Assembly: GCF_000300855.1 (NCBI RefSeq)
Contig: NZ_ALJF01000006.1
Coordinates: forward strand, 62,001 to 126,000
From: Agrobacterium albertimagni AOL15
GTDB taxonomy: Bacteria > Pseudomonadota > Alphaproteobacteria > Rhizobiales > Rhizobiaceae
DNA: 64,000 bases
Reading direction: 5' to 3'
Made by a program: the position numbers and the translations under genes. Every line of letters begins with the position of its first letter. Position 1 is the first letter of the stretch. The notes beneath the pieces were generated by a model. That model was not told the origin of the DNA. It searched no databases and was given only the letters and a program-made list of their open reading frames with translations. Of this stretch, positions 37,577-45,361 are shown one piece after another.

Positions 37577-38602
37577 CTAAACCGACGCCAGCAGGCGTGC
37601 GGGGGTCTCAACGAGCATGCGTTTGATTTCGTCTGGGCTGAAGCCGCGATCGCGCATTAGCGGGATCACATTCGAAATCATGTGTCCATAGCCGTGCCCG
37701 CCGTAAGATTGAAGTCGTGAACGGGTGCAAATATCCTGTGAGATAACGACATTTGCCCCCAACCCAGCTTCAAAGATTCGCCCGATATCGTAGATGCGCA
37801 TCCAGTCGGTCGGCAGATCGGCAACGCCGAGCCAATATTGCGACTGCTCGATACCAAAGAAATCATATTCCACCACACAGCCGCGGCGTGCCAACTCTAA
37901 GACTTGCTCTACTTCGGTAAAGGTGCGCTCCATATGATCCATGATCGTTCGGCTCAGGTCCGCGCCGGCCTTCTCTAGGATGTCGAGGATCTGGGTAGGG
38001 GCATCTGGATGGCGTCCAGGATGGACAGTGATCGCAGCACCGGTCTTGTCCTGGGCTTTGGCAGCGGCCCGGAGCGAGCATTCCTCAAACGGCGTCAAAG
38101 GCCATGAGCAACCGATCTCACCGATAATTCCGCAGCGCACATCCGTGTCCCAGGCGCCTTCGGTCAGCTGCTGGACGATGGTTTCCGCCATCTGATCTGT
38201 GTCGAGGGCGAGGGTTTTCTCATCCTGATAGGGTTCCGTATAGAAGCCCGCACCCAAAACGATGTTGACCCCTGTCTTGGCACTAATCATCTGCAGGCCC
38301 CTTGGATCGGGTTGGAGCCCGCCGGTCGTCATCTCGACGATCGTACCCCCGCCTAGCTTCGCAAATCGCTCCACCTCTCTAAGAGCAATTTCGACATCTT
38401 GAAGCCTGTGATTGCCCGGATAATCATTCGGGCGGTAGGTGACATCAAAGACGTTCTCCAGCGTGATCACCACCTCTTCTCGTGGATCAACGCGCCGCGC
38501 CGCCGGTGTGAGGTCGCACAGGATGTGCTCATGCATCAGCGTCAACCCCAAGCCTGAAGCCTGAACACTGCCATTTACCGTTTGAACCATACCCTGCTTC
38601 AC
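37577..38602 (-). CDS. phosphotriesterase-family metal hydrolase
   Basis: A 341-residue TIM-barrel hydrolase. The binuclear metal site is readable as LMHEHILCD (H-x-H), a bridging Glu in IIGEIGCSW, His in AITVHPGRHP, His in TIMDHMERT and Asp in ISQDICTR. Family members hydrolyse lactones, esters or other small molecules; classical phosphotriesterase activity is rare. The GTG at 38602 is preferred because GGAGG lies 7 nt upstream; an ATG at 38590 is an alternative, and the open frame to 38695 runs into the operator. A GntR-type palindrome sits 46 bp upstream of the start. Confidence 0.82.
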   Translation of the reverse strand: MKQGMVQTVNGSVQASGLGLTLMHEHILCDLTPAARRVDPREEVVITLENVFDVTYRPNDYPGNHRLQDVEIALREVERFAKLGGGTIVEMTTGGLQPDPRGLQMISAKTGVNIVLGAGFYTEPYQDEKTLALDTDQMAETIVQQLTEGAWDTDVRCGIIGEIGCSWPLTPFEECSLRAAAKAQDKTGAAITVHPGRHPDAPTQILDILEKAGADLSRTIMDHMERTFTEVEQVLELARRGCVVEYDFFGIEQSQYWLGVADLPTDWMRIYDIGRIFEAGLGANVVISQDICTRSRLQSYGGHGYGHMISNVIPLMRDRGFSPDEIKRMLVETPARLLASV

Positions 38603-38647
38603 TCGCGATCCTCCAATGACATTCTGACGCTTGTCCGCGGCATAATA

Positions 38648-38659
38648 TTGGTATACCAA
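38648..38659. promoter_or_regulatory. GntR-type operator TTGGTATACCAA (site 2)
   Basis: Identical in all 12 bp to the site at 36000. It lies between the phosphotriesterase-like gene (minus) and the aspartate-dehydrogenase-like gene (plus), so one regulator could control both directions together with the importer operon. Confidence 0.65.
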
Positions 38660-38765
38660 ACGAATACAAGACTGTGCAGCGGAGTGCGCTGGCAACTGGC
38701 GGGGAGGATATTTTGATCGGAAAGAGTCAGCTCATCTTCCTGACCAAGCGCGGATGCTGGATGCC

Positions 38766-39584
38766 ATGAGTTTTCATCCGACATCTGAGCGCCTGGGCAT
38801 CATCGGCTTTGGAGCGATCGGCGCACGGCTTGCCAGATTTTTCGCATCGGCCGAGCATGGGCCAAGAACGAGTGCAATCTTGGTGCGAGACCGTCAGCTG
38901 TCCAACGCTCGTGCGGTGGCGCCTGAGGCAACTGTCTGCACCAATTTCGAAGAATTTCTCGAGGCGTCACCGTCAGTCGTTGCGGAATGTGCATCCGCAA
39001 ATACCCTGGCGACCCTTGGTCCCCTTCTGTTAAAAGCGGGCTGTGATGTCGTTCCGCTGTCTTTGGGCGCCTTTGCCGATGAGCGTCATCAGCTTCGCCT
39101 TTACGATGCAGCAGCTTCAGGACCCGGCCGCCTGGAAATTCCTGCCGGCGCGCTCGGGTCAATCGGTTTTCTAGCAGGGGCGCGCGAGCACGAACTGGAA
39201 AAGGTCACTGTCACCGTTGCATATCCCACCAAACGCTGGAAATCGATGGGGGCGCTGCGGTTCATTGATCTTGACCAGGTGCTCGAGTCGACCGCTTTTC
39301 TGGAAGCCAGCGCCCGTGAGGTAGCAAGGCTGTTTCCAGGCCACCTTAACGTCGTCACCGGTGCGGCCCTTGCAGGGCTAGGCCTCGATCGCACACACGT
39401 CATTTTGGTAGCGGATCCGACGATCCCCCAAGCCTGGTTCCAGATCGATGCAATTTCGGGCTCTGGACCGATCACGATTAGGGTCGACGGCCGCAACGCG
39501 ACCGTCGATGAAGACCCTATCGATCATACGAGTTTTTCGGTCATTCGCCTTTTGAAGAGGCGATGTGCCTCTGTGGCCATTTAG
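38766..39584 (+). CDS. aspartate dehydrogenase-like (NadX/DUF108) oxidoreductase
   Basis: A 272-residue NAD(P)-binding protein. The Rossmann motif GIIGFGAIGARLA is near residue 10, then CASANTLATLGPLLLKAGCDVV, IPAGALGSIGFLAG and VTVTVAYPTKRW, as in L-aspartate dehydrogenases, which interconvert aspartate and iminoaspartate or oxaloacetate plus ammonia. ATG 38766 (MSFHPTSERLG) is preferred; 38754 is also in frame. It is 10 nt upstream of the M20-like gene, so the two form an operon. Here it probably serves catabolism of an imported amino compound rather than NAD synthesis. Confidence 0.75.
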   Translation: MSFHPTSERLGIIGFGAIGARLARFFASAEHGPRTSAILVRDRQLSNARAVAPEATVCTNFEEFLEASPSVVAECASANTLATLGPLLLKAGCDVVPLSLGAFADERHQLRLYDAAASGPGRLEIPAGALGSIGFLAGAREHELEKVTVTVAYPTKRWKSMGALRFIDLDQVLESTAFLEASAREVARLFPGHLNVVTGAALAGLGLDRTHVILVADPTIPQAWFQIDAISGSGPITIRVDGRNATVDEDPIDHTSFSVIRLLKRRCASVAI

Positions 39585-39594
39585 GAGTACCCCA

Positions 39595-40920
39595 ATGCAG
39601 GATATTCTCACACAGATCTGGGGCAGAGCACAGGAACACCGCGACGAGATTATCTCGGGCCTGCGGGATTATATTGCCGCTCAAGAAGGCGGAGAACCGG
39701 CGGTGCAGGCGATGTTTCGCCGAAATGCCGAAGCACTTGGATGCGCGGTAGAAGCCAGCACCTACAATCCGGCCGAAGTCATCCTCGTGGAAGAGTTTGC
39801 AAATGGCGCAACAATCAATCCTAAGCCGCGCACCAGCGTTGTCGCTCATTTGAAGGGAGTGGGTAGCGGACGCAGCCTGATCCTGTTCGCTCACCCCGAC
39901 AGCGAAGCATTCAGGGCCGACAGCGGCTGGAAGCAGGATCCTCTCAAAGGTGAAATCGTCGATGGCAAACTCTACGGTTGGGGCGTTGCCGATGACCTCT
40001 CAGGTGTCGCGGCCGGATTGCAGGCTATTGCGTTGCTCAACTCTCTCGGACTTCGCCCATTGGGAGACGTTCTTGTTGCAAGCACGCCCAGCAAGCGGCA
40101 CGCGCGTGGCGTTTCACATGTCCTGCAACATGGATTGAGCGCCGACGCTGTCGTTTACCTCCATCCCGCGGAGTCTGGTGTCGGGATGAAGGAAATCAAA
40201 GGCTTCACGTCCGGTCAGATCGAGTTTCGTATCGAGATAGAGGGCCAGGCACCGCCGACCACAGAGCCACATCAGACTGCCTTTGCGCATAAGGGCGTGA
40301 ATGCAATTGAAAAAGCAATTCTTCTTGTTCAGGCGTTGAGGACTTTGGATGAGGAGCGGGCGTCCGCCGTTCGCCATCCGGCGCTTCAGGATGAAGTTGG
40401 CCGGTCGACCAATCTTATGGTGTCATTCATTCAAGCAGGCAATGCAGACCGGCTATCTCGCGGCGCAGACCGGTGTACGCTGGGCGCTGCGATTGCCTTT
40501 CCCCCTTTTGAGAAGCTCGAGAACGTGCGCTCCGAGATCGAGACTGCTATTGAACGCGTCACCGCCAATGACCCGTGGTTGGCAACTCACCCTCCGAAAA
40601 TCCTGTGGGACGCCGGCGTTGCCGGTGCTGAAGTCCCCGTCGACCACGACTTGGTCAAGGCTGCGGCCTCGTCGATTAATATGATCTGCGGCTTCGAACC
40701 CTGGATCAATCCGATGCATACCGGCTCGGATATACGAAACCCGATGGTGCAGAAGAACATCCCAACTATCGGCCTTGGGCCGCTTTGCGGCAGTCTGACG
40801 CAAAATGGTGCAACTGACGAATGGGTCGACAGCGAAGATCATGTAAGGTTCGTCGCAACGACGGCAATGATCATTGCGAAGTGGTGTGGCCTCGCAATTT
40901 CAGGACCTGCTTCGACCTAG
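39595..40920 (+). CDS. M20-family-like protein with altered catalytic motif
   Basis: A 441-residue protein with the M20 metallopeptidase layout: LILFAHPDSEAF (H-x-D), GKLYGWGVADDLSGVAAGLQA with the bridging Asp, and a dimerisation-domain region (GFTSGQIEFRIEIEG). The usual (D/E)EE general-base segment, which normally follows the strand after the bridging Asp, reads VASTPSKRHARGVSH, with no Glu pair. The C-terminal GP...H-x-p-x-E region reads GLGPLCGSLTQNGATDEWVD. Either it is a specialised subfamily with a different metal set or it is not a peptidase. The start at 39595 follows AGGAG; upstream frame codons are discarded. Confidence 0.75.
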   Translation: MQDILTQIWGRAQEHRDEIISGLRDYIAAQEGGEPAVQAMFRRNAEALGCAVEASTYNPAEVILVEEFANGATINPKPRTSVVAHLKGVGSGRSLILFAHPDSEAFRADSGWKQDPLKGEIVDGKLYGWGVADDLSGVAAGLQAIALLNSLGLRPLGDVLVASTPSKRHARGVSHVLQHGLSADAVVYLHPAESGVGMKEIKGFTSGQIEFRIEIEGQAPPTTEPHQTAFAHKGVNAIEKAILLVQALRTLDEERASAVRHPALQDEVGRSTNLMVSFIQAGNADRLSRGADRCTLGAAIAFPPFEKLENVRSEIETAIERVTANDPWLATHPPKILWDAGVAGAEVPVDHDLVKAAASSINMICGFEPWINPMHTGSDIRNPMVQKNIPTIGLGPLCGSLTQNGATDEWVDSEDHVRFVATTAMIIAKWCGLAISGPAST

Positions 40921-40982
40921 CAACTGATGTCAGCGCCATCACCCGCCAACGCTTTCCCAGAGACTAACGTAAGGAGACCAAA

Positions 40983-41405
40983 ATGCTGACTGTCAAACGC
41001 CTGAGCCTCACAGATGCTCGCTTGCTGATCGAAGGTGCTCGCAACAAGGCTGAAGAGATCGGCGTGCCGATGTGCATCGCGGTCACGGACGAGTCGGGGC
41101 AGCTGATTGCCTTTGAACGCATGGACGGCGGGAAGATCACCAGCACGATTATTGCGCAAGACAAGGCATATACTGCAGCGGGTGCAAAACGGACTACAGA
41201 AAGCTACGGCGCCGCAAGCCAGCCAGGCAGCCCCGCATACGGAATCAACTCGGCCATCGGAGGCCGATTGATGGTGGTCGCTGGGGGCCTGCCGGTGATC
41301 GTCGAGGGAGAGGTAGTCGGAGCCATTGGTCTGAGCTCAGGCACCCCGGCACAGGATAGTGAATGTGCTCAAGCGGGGATAACACACCTGCTGTCGAAAC
41401 TCTAA
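40983..41405 (+). CDS. GlcG/HbpS family protein
   Basis: A 140-residue protein of the GlcG/HbpS-like (DUF336) family. Pieces ARLLIEGARNKAEEIG, MCIAVTDESGQLIAFERMDG, SPAYGINSAI and GGLPVIVEGEVVGAIGLSSGTPAQDSECAQAG follow the family order (each motif is given as a short extract). AAGGAG is upstream of the ATG. Members bind heme or small ligands, and many sit in catabolic operons with no assigned catalytic step. It is probably the last gene of the AspDH/M20-like operon. Confidence 0.8.
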   Translation: MLTVKRLSLTDARLLIEGARNKAEEIGVPMCIAVTDESGQLIAFERMDGGKITSTIIAQDKAYTAAGAKRTTESYGAASQPGSPAYGINSAIGGRLMVVAGGLPVIVEGEVVGAIGLSSGTPAQDSECAQAGITHLLSKL

Positions 41406-41719
41406 CAGCCTTCAGAAGCGACAGAAAAGGTTCAAGGTCAGATGCCGGGCGGCATTTTTACTCGCTCCCACATTCCCCCCGACCATCGTTGGCGATCGTT
41501 CCAGGTTCACGCTCAACGTAACCATGCTTTCGCTCGACGCTGTGGATGGATGACAACAGCGAAGATAGTCCCGGCGCAATGCCATTTCACTTGTCAAGAA
41601 GTCCCACACCGTGCTGATCGCCCTGCCCCGGTGGGTACTGCACAAGGAATATTAACCCCATAAAGTGGGTTGAAAAATACCTACATGAAGTTATATTGAT
41701 CCATCAAAGGGGTCAATTG
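41406..41719. other. 314-nt gap upstream of hipA
   Basis: No supported gene. On the minus strand a short frame (41412-41645) contains ISTVWDFLTSEM, faintly like the C-terminus of a LysR-type protein, so a decayed regulator is possible but unproven. The right end holds the hipA promoter region with a small inverted repeat (annotated separately). Confidence 0.35.
41654..41671 (+). promoter_or_regulatory. candidate HipB operator
   Basis: AACCC-N8-GGGTT at 41654-41671, about 50 bp upstream of the hipA-like start. HipB-type antitoxins bind spaced palindromes upstream of their operon. The arms are only 5 bp, so this is tentative. Confidence 0.35.
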
Positions 41720-43042
41720 ATGCGCCTATCGTTGCAGATTCACTTTGATGACAGATGGCACAACGCTGCAACGCTCGAATTCAAGCAAGACGCGGCAGGC
41801 TTTCAGGGTGCGTCAATCGTCGACTACGATATCGAGTATTTTATCACTGTCGCGTCAGCGGATTTCTCGGCTGGCAAAACGGTACGCGATCACCGCGCCT
41901 TGTCTGTTGGTTTCCCTGTCGACCTTGAGAATCGATTCGGTCGCAATTGGCCGCCATTCCTTCTGGATCTCATGCCACAGGGGCATGCAAGGCGAAAGCT
42001 TGCCGAGCACCTCGGACTTGCCGAAGGCGCCCGCTCCTCGGATCTTCCGCTGCTTTTGCGATCAGCAACGGGCGGGATAGGCAATATCCGGATCAAGGAG
42101 GCGGCTGACGCCGAGGAGGAGCGGATGAGCGGCGTCGAACGCGTGGGGGTGACCGAGACAGAAATCCTTGAGCGGTCCGATCGCTTCATGGAAGTCGCCG
42201 ATCGCTTTGGAATGCTTGCATCCGGCTCAAGCGGGCTGCAAGGTGAATGGCCCAAGGTCTCGATGACCAAAGCGAGTGACGAGCTCTACTATCCCGATAG
42301 CTTCGTGAACGATGATGAAGCCGTGCGCCACGTCATCGTCAAATTGGTCCGCAGCAACGATCCTGTGGATCGCCTTATACTCGAAGGCGAAGCCCTCTAC
42401 TCGCGAATAGCTCAATCGATGGGTTTGCATGTCAGCGAACCCTCCAGCTATGCCGAAGGCGTGCTGATCATCCCACGTTTCGATCGGAAAATGAAGGAAG
42501 GTGGAGGAACCATCCGCTTGGGTCAGGAAAGCCTTGTCTCCGCGATTGGCATAGCTGATTTTGGCCATGTCGGTACACACGAGGCCTACATCGACATCCT
42601 GCGCCGATATACGGCCAGCCCCTTGGAAGACATAGAGGAATATCTGAAGCGCGATATTGCCAACCTCGCGCTTGGCAACCCCGACAATCACGGCCGCAAT
42701 TCTGCTCTCAGCAAGTACCAGGACGGCACCATCCGCCTGTCACCACTCTTTGATTTCGCTCCGATGCGTCTCGCAAAGGAGGGCATCGTCCGCTCAACCC
42801 GTTGGGGTATGATGCGTGACAGCGGCCGCGATCACATGCCCGATTGGCGACGCATTTGCGCAGAGATTGTACCCGATCATGCTGAGCAAAAGGCTTTGAT
42901 GACGTCGATCAGCGCGTTTGCCCAACGTCTGCAGCAGGCACCGACCATGGCGAAAGACCTTGGCGCATCTTCGGAACTTCTGGAGCGCGCGATGGGACGA
43001 TGCTGGGCAATTACGGACCACGTTCTGGAGACATGCCAGTGA
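41720..43042 (+). CDS. hipA: HipA-like Ser/Thr kinase toxin
   Basis: A 440-residue HipA-family protein kinase. The kinase core reads VIVKLVRSNDP (ATP-anchoring Lys), IIPRFDRK, a catalytic loop ALGNPDNHGRNSAL (Asp and Asn of N-x-D-x-H-x-x-N) and the metal-binding Asp in LSPLFDFAPM. HipA proteins phosphorylate translation targets and cause growth arrest or persistence unless bound by HipB. The start at 41720 has AAGGGGT 7 nt upstream. It precedes the HipB-like gene, the reverse of the usual order. The N-terminal subdomain is longer than in E. coli HipA and may be a distinct subfamily. Confidence 0.85.
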   Translation: MRLSLQIHFDDRWHNAATLEFKQDAAGFQGASIVDYDIEYFITVASADFSAGKTVRDHRALSVGFPVDLENRFGRNWPPFLLDLMPQGHARRKLAEHLGLAEGARSSDLPLLLRSATGGIGNIRIKEAADAEEERMSGVERVGVTETEILERSDRFMEVADRFGMLASGSSGLQGEWPKVSMTKASDELYYPDSFVNDDEAVRHVIVKLVRSNDPVDRLILEGEALYSRIAQSMGLHVSEPSSYAEGVLIIPRFDRKMKEGGGTIRLGQESLVSAIGIADFGHVGTHEAYIDILRRYTASPLEDIEEYLKRDIANLALGNPDNHGRNSALSKYQDGTIRLSPLFDFAPMRLAKEGIVRSTRWGMMRDSGRDHMPDWRRICAEIVPDHAEQKALMTSISAFAQRLQQAPTMAKDLGASSELLERAMGRCWAITDHVLETCQ

Positions 43043-43059
43043 CGCCGAAGGAAATCTAA

Positions 43060-43350
43060 ATGGCTCGTTGGAAAAAACCGACGAAAGAAGAGATCCTTCA
43101 GAATCGCCAAACGCTCGCCGCGCGTGCGCGCGAGGGCGATCTAAGGCTGCCGGGGGCGGTCGTCGACATTCGAAGGGGTGTTGGCATGACCCAGGAAGAG
43201 TTCGCCAAGACACTTTCGCTCACTAGGCGCCAAGTAGCCGAGATCGAAGCCGGTGCAGCGAACCCCACACTCGAGACACTGGAGAGGATTGGTCGCCTCT
43301 TCGGTTTCGGCGTTGGCTTTGTTCCCTTGAGGTCACCTCGCAACGAATAG
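43060..43350 (+). CDS. hipB: HipB-like XRE family antitoxin
   Basis: A 96-residue protein with an XRE-type HTH: GVGMTQEEFAKTLSLTRRQVAEIEAGAANPTLETLERIG (residues about 41-80; motif core TQEEFAKTLSLTRRQVA). A positively charged N-terminus (MARWKKPTKEEILQ) precedes it. The 17-nt spacing after hipA indicates one operon; it should neutralise the kinase and repress the promoter. No second domain is evident. Confidence 0.82.
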   Translation: MARWKKPTKEEILQNRQTLAARAREGDLRLPGAVVDIRRGVGMTQEEFAKTLSLTRRQVAEIEAGAANPTLETLERIGRLFGFGVGFVPLRSPRNE

Positions 43351-43593
43351 ACAACACAGGATCTGGGAGGTCGCAGAGGCACACTGGCAACAGCTTCATT
43401 GCTGCAGTTCCTCGATGCTGCCATCAACATCGTTCCGGTCGGCGGACTTGGCATGGGCAATGCGCGCAATCCGTTGCTTGGAGTGAGCATCCCGCGAACG
43501 CGAACGCTTTAGTTGGCTACTTCGAGGAGAGCGGACAGCCTTCCGCACTACCTACACCGTAAATACAAACTGTTCGGTGAAACCGAGGTCCGC

Positions 43594-43971
43594 TCAGGCA
43601 CCCTTCCCACGACTCGGCCTGATCAGGACTTCTGCACATATCCCCAATCGAGCGTGAAGTTCGCGGATCATATCGATCGAGAGGCTTCGCTTGCGATTTT
43701 AAACATCTGCCACACGATTACGCGGCCCAATTACTGGTTCGAGATCCCCGGGGGTCAGACTTTTCTGCTCCATCCGAAACCGGATTGCCTCCACCGGATC
43801 GGGAGAATCCATGGGATGAATCGTTGCTTCGTGGGCATCGATCAGGGTCGCCAGAACATCCAACCGGTCTCCTTCTGGGGTGCCAGCATTTGCTCCCCAC
43901 AAGGTTTCGACCTCGGCAAGAGCTGCGTCGTAATCCGCTTCCGACCGGATGGGCTTCAGACCAATTGCCAT
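43594..43971 (-). pseudogene. HigA-like antitoxin gene with in-frame stop
   Basis: The first 90 codons read as a HigA/HTH-type antitoxin (GTPEGDRLDVLATLIDAHEA, FRMEQKSLTPGDLEPVIGPRNRVADV). The frame then hits TAA at about 43699-43701, after which the same frame continues NRKRSLSIDMIRELHARLG, exactly the expected end of the HTH domain, and stops at 43594. One codon (probably Leu originally) has become a stop. The truncated product lacks the end of its DNA-binding domain. Confidence 0.75.
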
Positions 43972-44285
43972 GTTCGATCTCCTTCACCTTGATCTTGTCG
44001 CATGCCTTGTGCGTCCCGACCCACTTGATCCAGACGATGCCTTTTTTCGAAATCTGCCGCGACAACCAATCGATGATCGTTGCCTTTGATGTTGAAGACG
44101 CTCCGTTCAGCGCTGACGATGCTTGCAGTTGCAAACAGTCGCTTCACGTCCGCCGAACCGGTCCATTGCGTCCTGCAAACTTCGTCGAACCACGCATCAA
44201 GCGCGGCCTTCACAGCGGGTTGCCCCTTGTTGTCAGGAAGCCGGTCGACATGTTCGCGGTGGGTGCGCCTTGCTGTGATCCTCAT
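43956..44285 (-). pseudogene. HigB-like toxin gene with +1 frameshift
   Basis: The start MRITARRTHREHVDRLP and QPAVKAALDAWFDEV, ADVKRLFATASIVSAER and FNIKGNDHRLVVAADFEK match HigB mRNA interferases. The frame then shifts: the expected GIVWIKWVGTHKACDKIKVKEIEH continues in another frame. The shift coincides with a run of six T (44042-44047, six A on the coding strand), where five would restore the frame. The neighbouring antitoxin gene is also broken, so decay is likelier than sequencing error, which nevertheless cannot be excluded. Confidence 0.75.
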
Positions 44286-45077
44286 AGCGCACCTATAGCA
44301 CGGGAGAGAATTGGACTTAATTCGCTGCCTCTTGACTGTGCATCGCAGCTACCATCGCGACGCTCGGCTACGCCGGCGCGTCGGCGGCTGAAGAAACTAA
44401 TCCAGCTCCCTGAATTCGGATCCGTTTCAGCAGGAGGCCAGTGACCCGGCAGACGATAGCCTGTTTGCCCGTTGACCGTCGCGCGAACGCAAAGTGTATC
44501 GAGCGTTCCGAGACCACAAGAACCCAGCCATTTTTGCCATTGGTGCAATTGCTCGATTTTGACGTCCGCCACGAAAATGGCGGGCACCGCAGGTAACCGA
44601 TTGCCAGATGGCGAGCGCTCCTCGCGCGCGTTAGGTTTATATATATTTTCTTTCTCTGGATTCGGTGGACATATCTGACCGCCTTCGCAGGACATATCTG
44701 ACTGCCTTTGGGGACGGATCTGCCCTCCTTCGAAGGGTGACAATTCTGTCCGTCTTTTCACGTGCCTCGGATGCTCGTACGATCGACAATGCAGAGGGAC
44801 GATATTCTGTATTGTGCCCTATGCCATTCCCGCGCCGGACGTCGAACCACTCTTTGTCTTCGAGCTCCCGGATCGCACGCTGGATGGTCTTGACGCTCTT
44901 GCCGGTCGCGTCGGCAATCGTTTGATAGGACGGCCACGCCTTCTCGGTGTGGCCGTTCATGTGCGTGGTAACGATGTATAAAGCGATCGACCGAGCGTTG
45001 TCGCTCAGATCATTGTCGCAGCTCAGCTGCTGGAGCCACTGCAACTTTACTTCGCGGAATGGACGACGGGCACTCAT
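44282..45077 (-). pseudogene. HTH-domain (replication/regulatory-type) protein gene, probably frameshifted
   Basis: From the ATG at 45077 the frame encodes MSARRPFREVKLQWLQQL and an HTH core (PSYQTIADATGKSVKTIQRAIRELEDKEWFDVRRG, residues about 50-84), like HTH_36-type proteins found on plasmids and prophages. After IVTLRR (near 44730) the expected glycine-rich GGQIRP/GGQICPP tail appears in a different frame and runs to 44282 with GYRLPGHWPPAE at its end. A one-base change near 44725-44735 would explain this. The downstream end overlaps the HigB start by 4 nt. Confidence 0.6.
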
Positions 45078-45313
45078 ACCACCCTCCGTGCAAACGCGGG
45101 AAACGCACTGAATTCGACCCAAGAAAGTGGGACAGTCAAAATCTTAAGCCTTTGATTTTCCTCACATCTGGTTTTTGCCCCATGTGCATGTAGCAGGTTG
45201 AAATTATTTGAGTTCGGCAGGCCCTCCGGGCCCACCACTCATGATCGTACCTCGCCAACCCAAACCCAATTCCCTGTCCTGAGCATCAAGGCCGCGTCAT
45301 CGCCGCGTCATAC

Positions 45314-45361
45314 GCATGCGCTATCCATGATTCATTCGAATGAATCATGGATAGCGCATGC
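45314..45361. promoter_or_regulatory. perfect 48-bp palindrome covering the phnF start codon
   Basis: The left arm, 45314-45337, is the exact reverse complement of the right arm, 45338-45361, with no spacer; the centre is TTCGAA inside ATTCATTCGAATGAAT. The phnF ATG (45358) lies in the last bases of the right arm. It could be a PhnF operator giving tight autoregulation, an mRNA hairpin that hides the start, or both. Its core is repeated upstream of phnC. The length and perfection far exceed a usual GntR operator. Confidence 0.8.

Noticed and set aside
41412-41645. Minus-strand frame with WDFLTSEM, possibly a LysR remnant
   Set aside because: Resemblance covers about 15 residues only; it is mentioned in the gap entry but not called a pseudogene.
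43513-43992. A 159-codon plus-strand frame over the HigA region
   Set aside because: The opposite strand gives a recognisable HigA protein, with the same frame continuing past the stop.
45210-45245. tRNA-3'-end-like sequence (CCTCCGGGCCCACCA)
   Set aside because: No matching 5' half, anticodon arm or T-arm could be folded around it; GGCCCTCCGGGCC is a simple small hairpin. An integration scar of a tRNA gene is possible but not supported.
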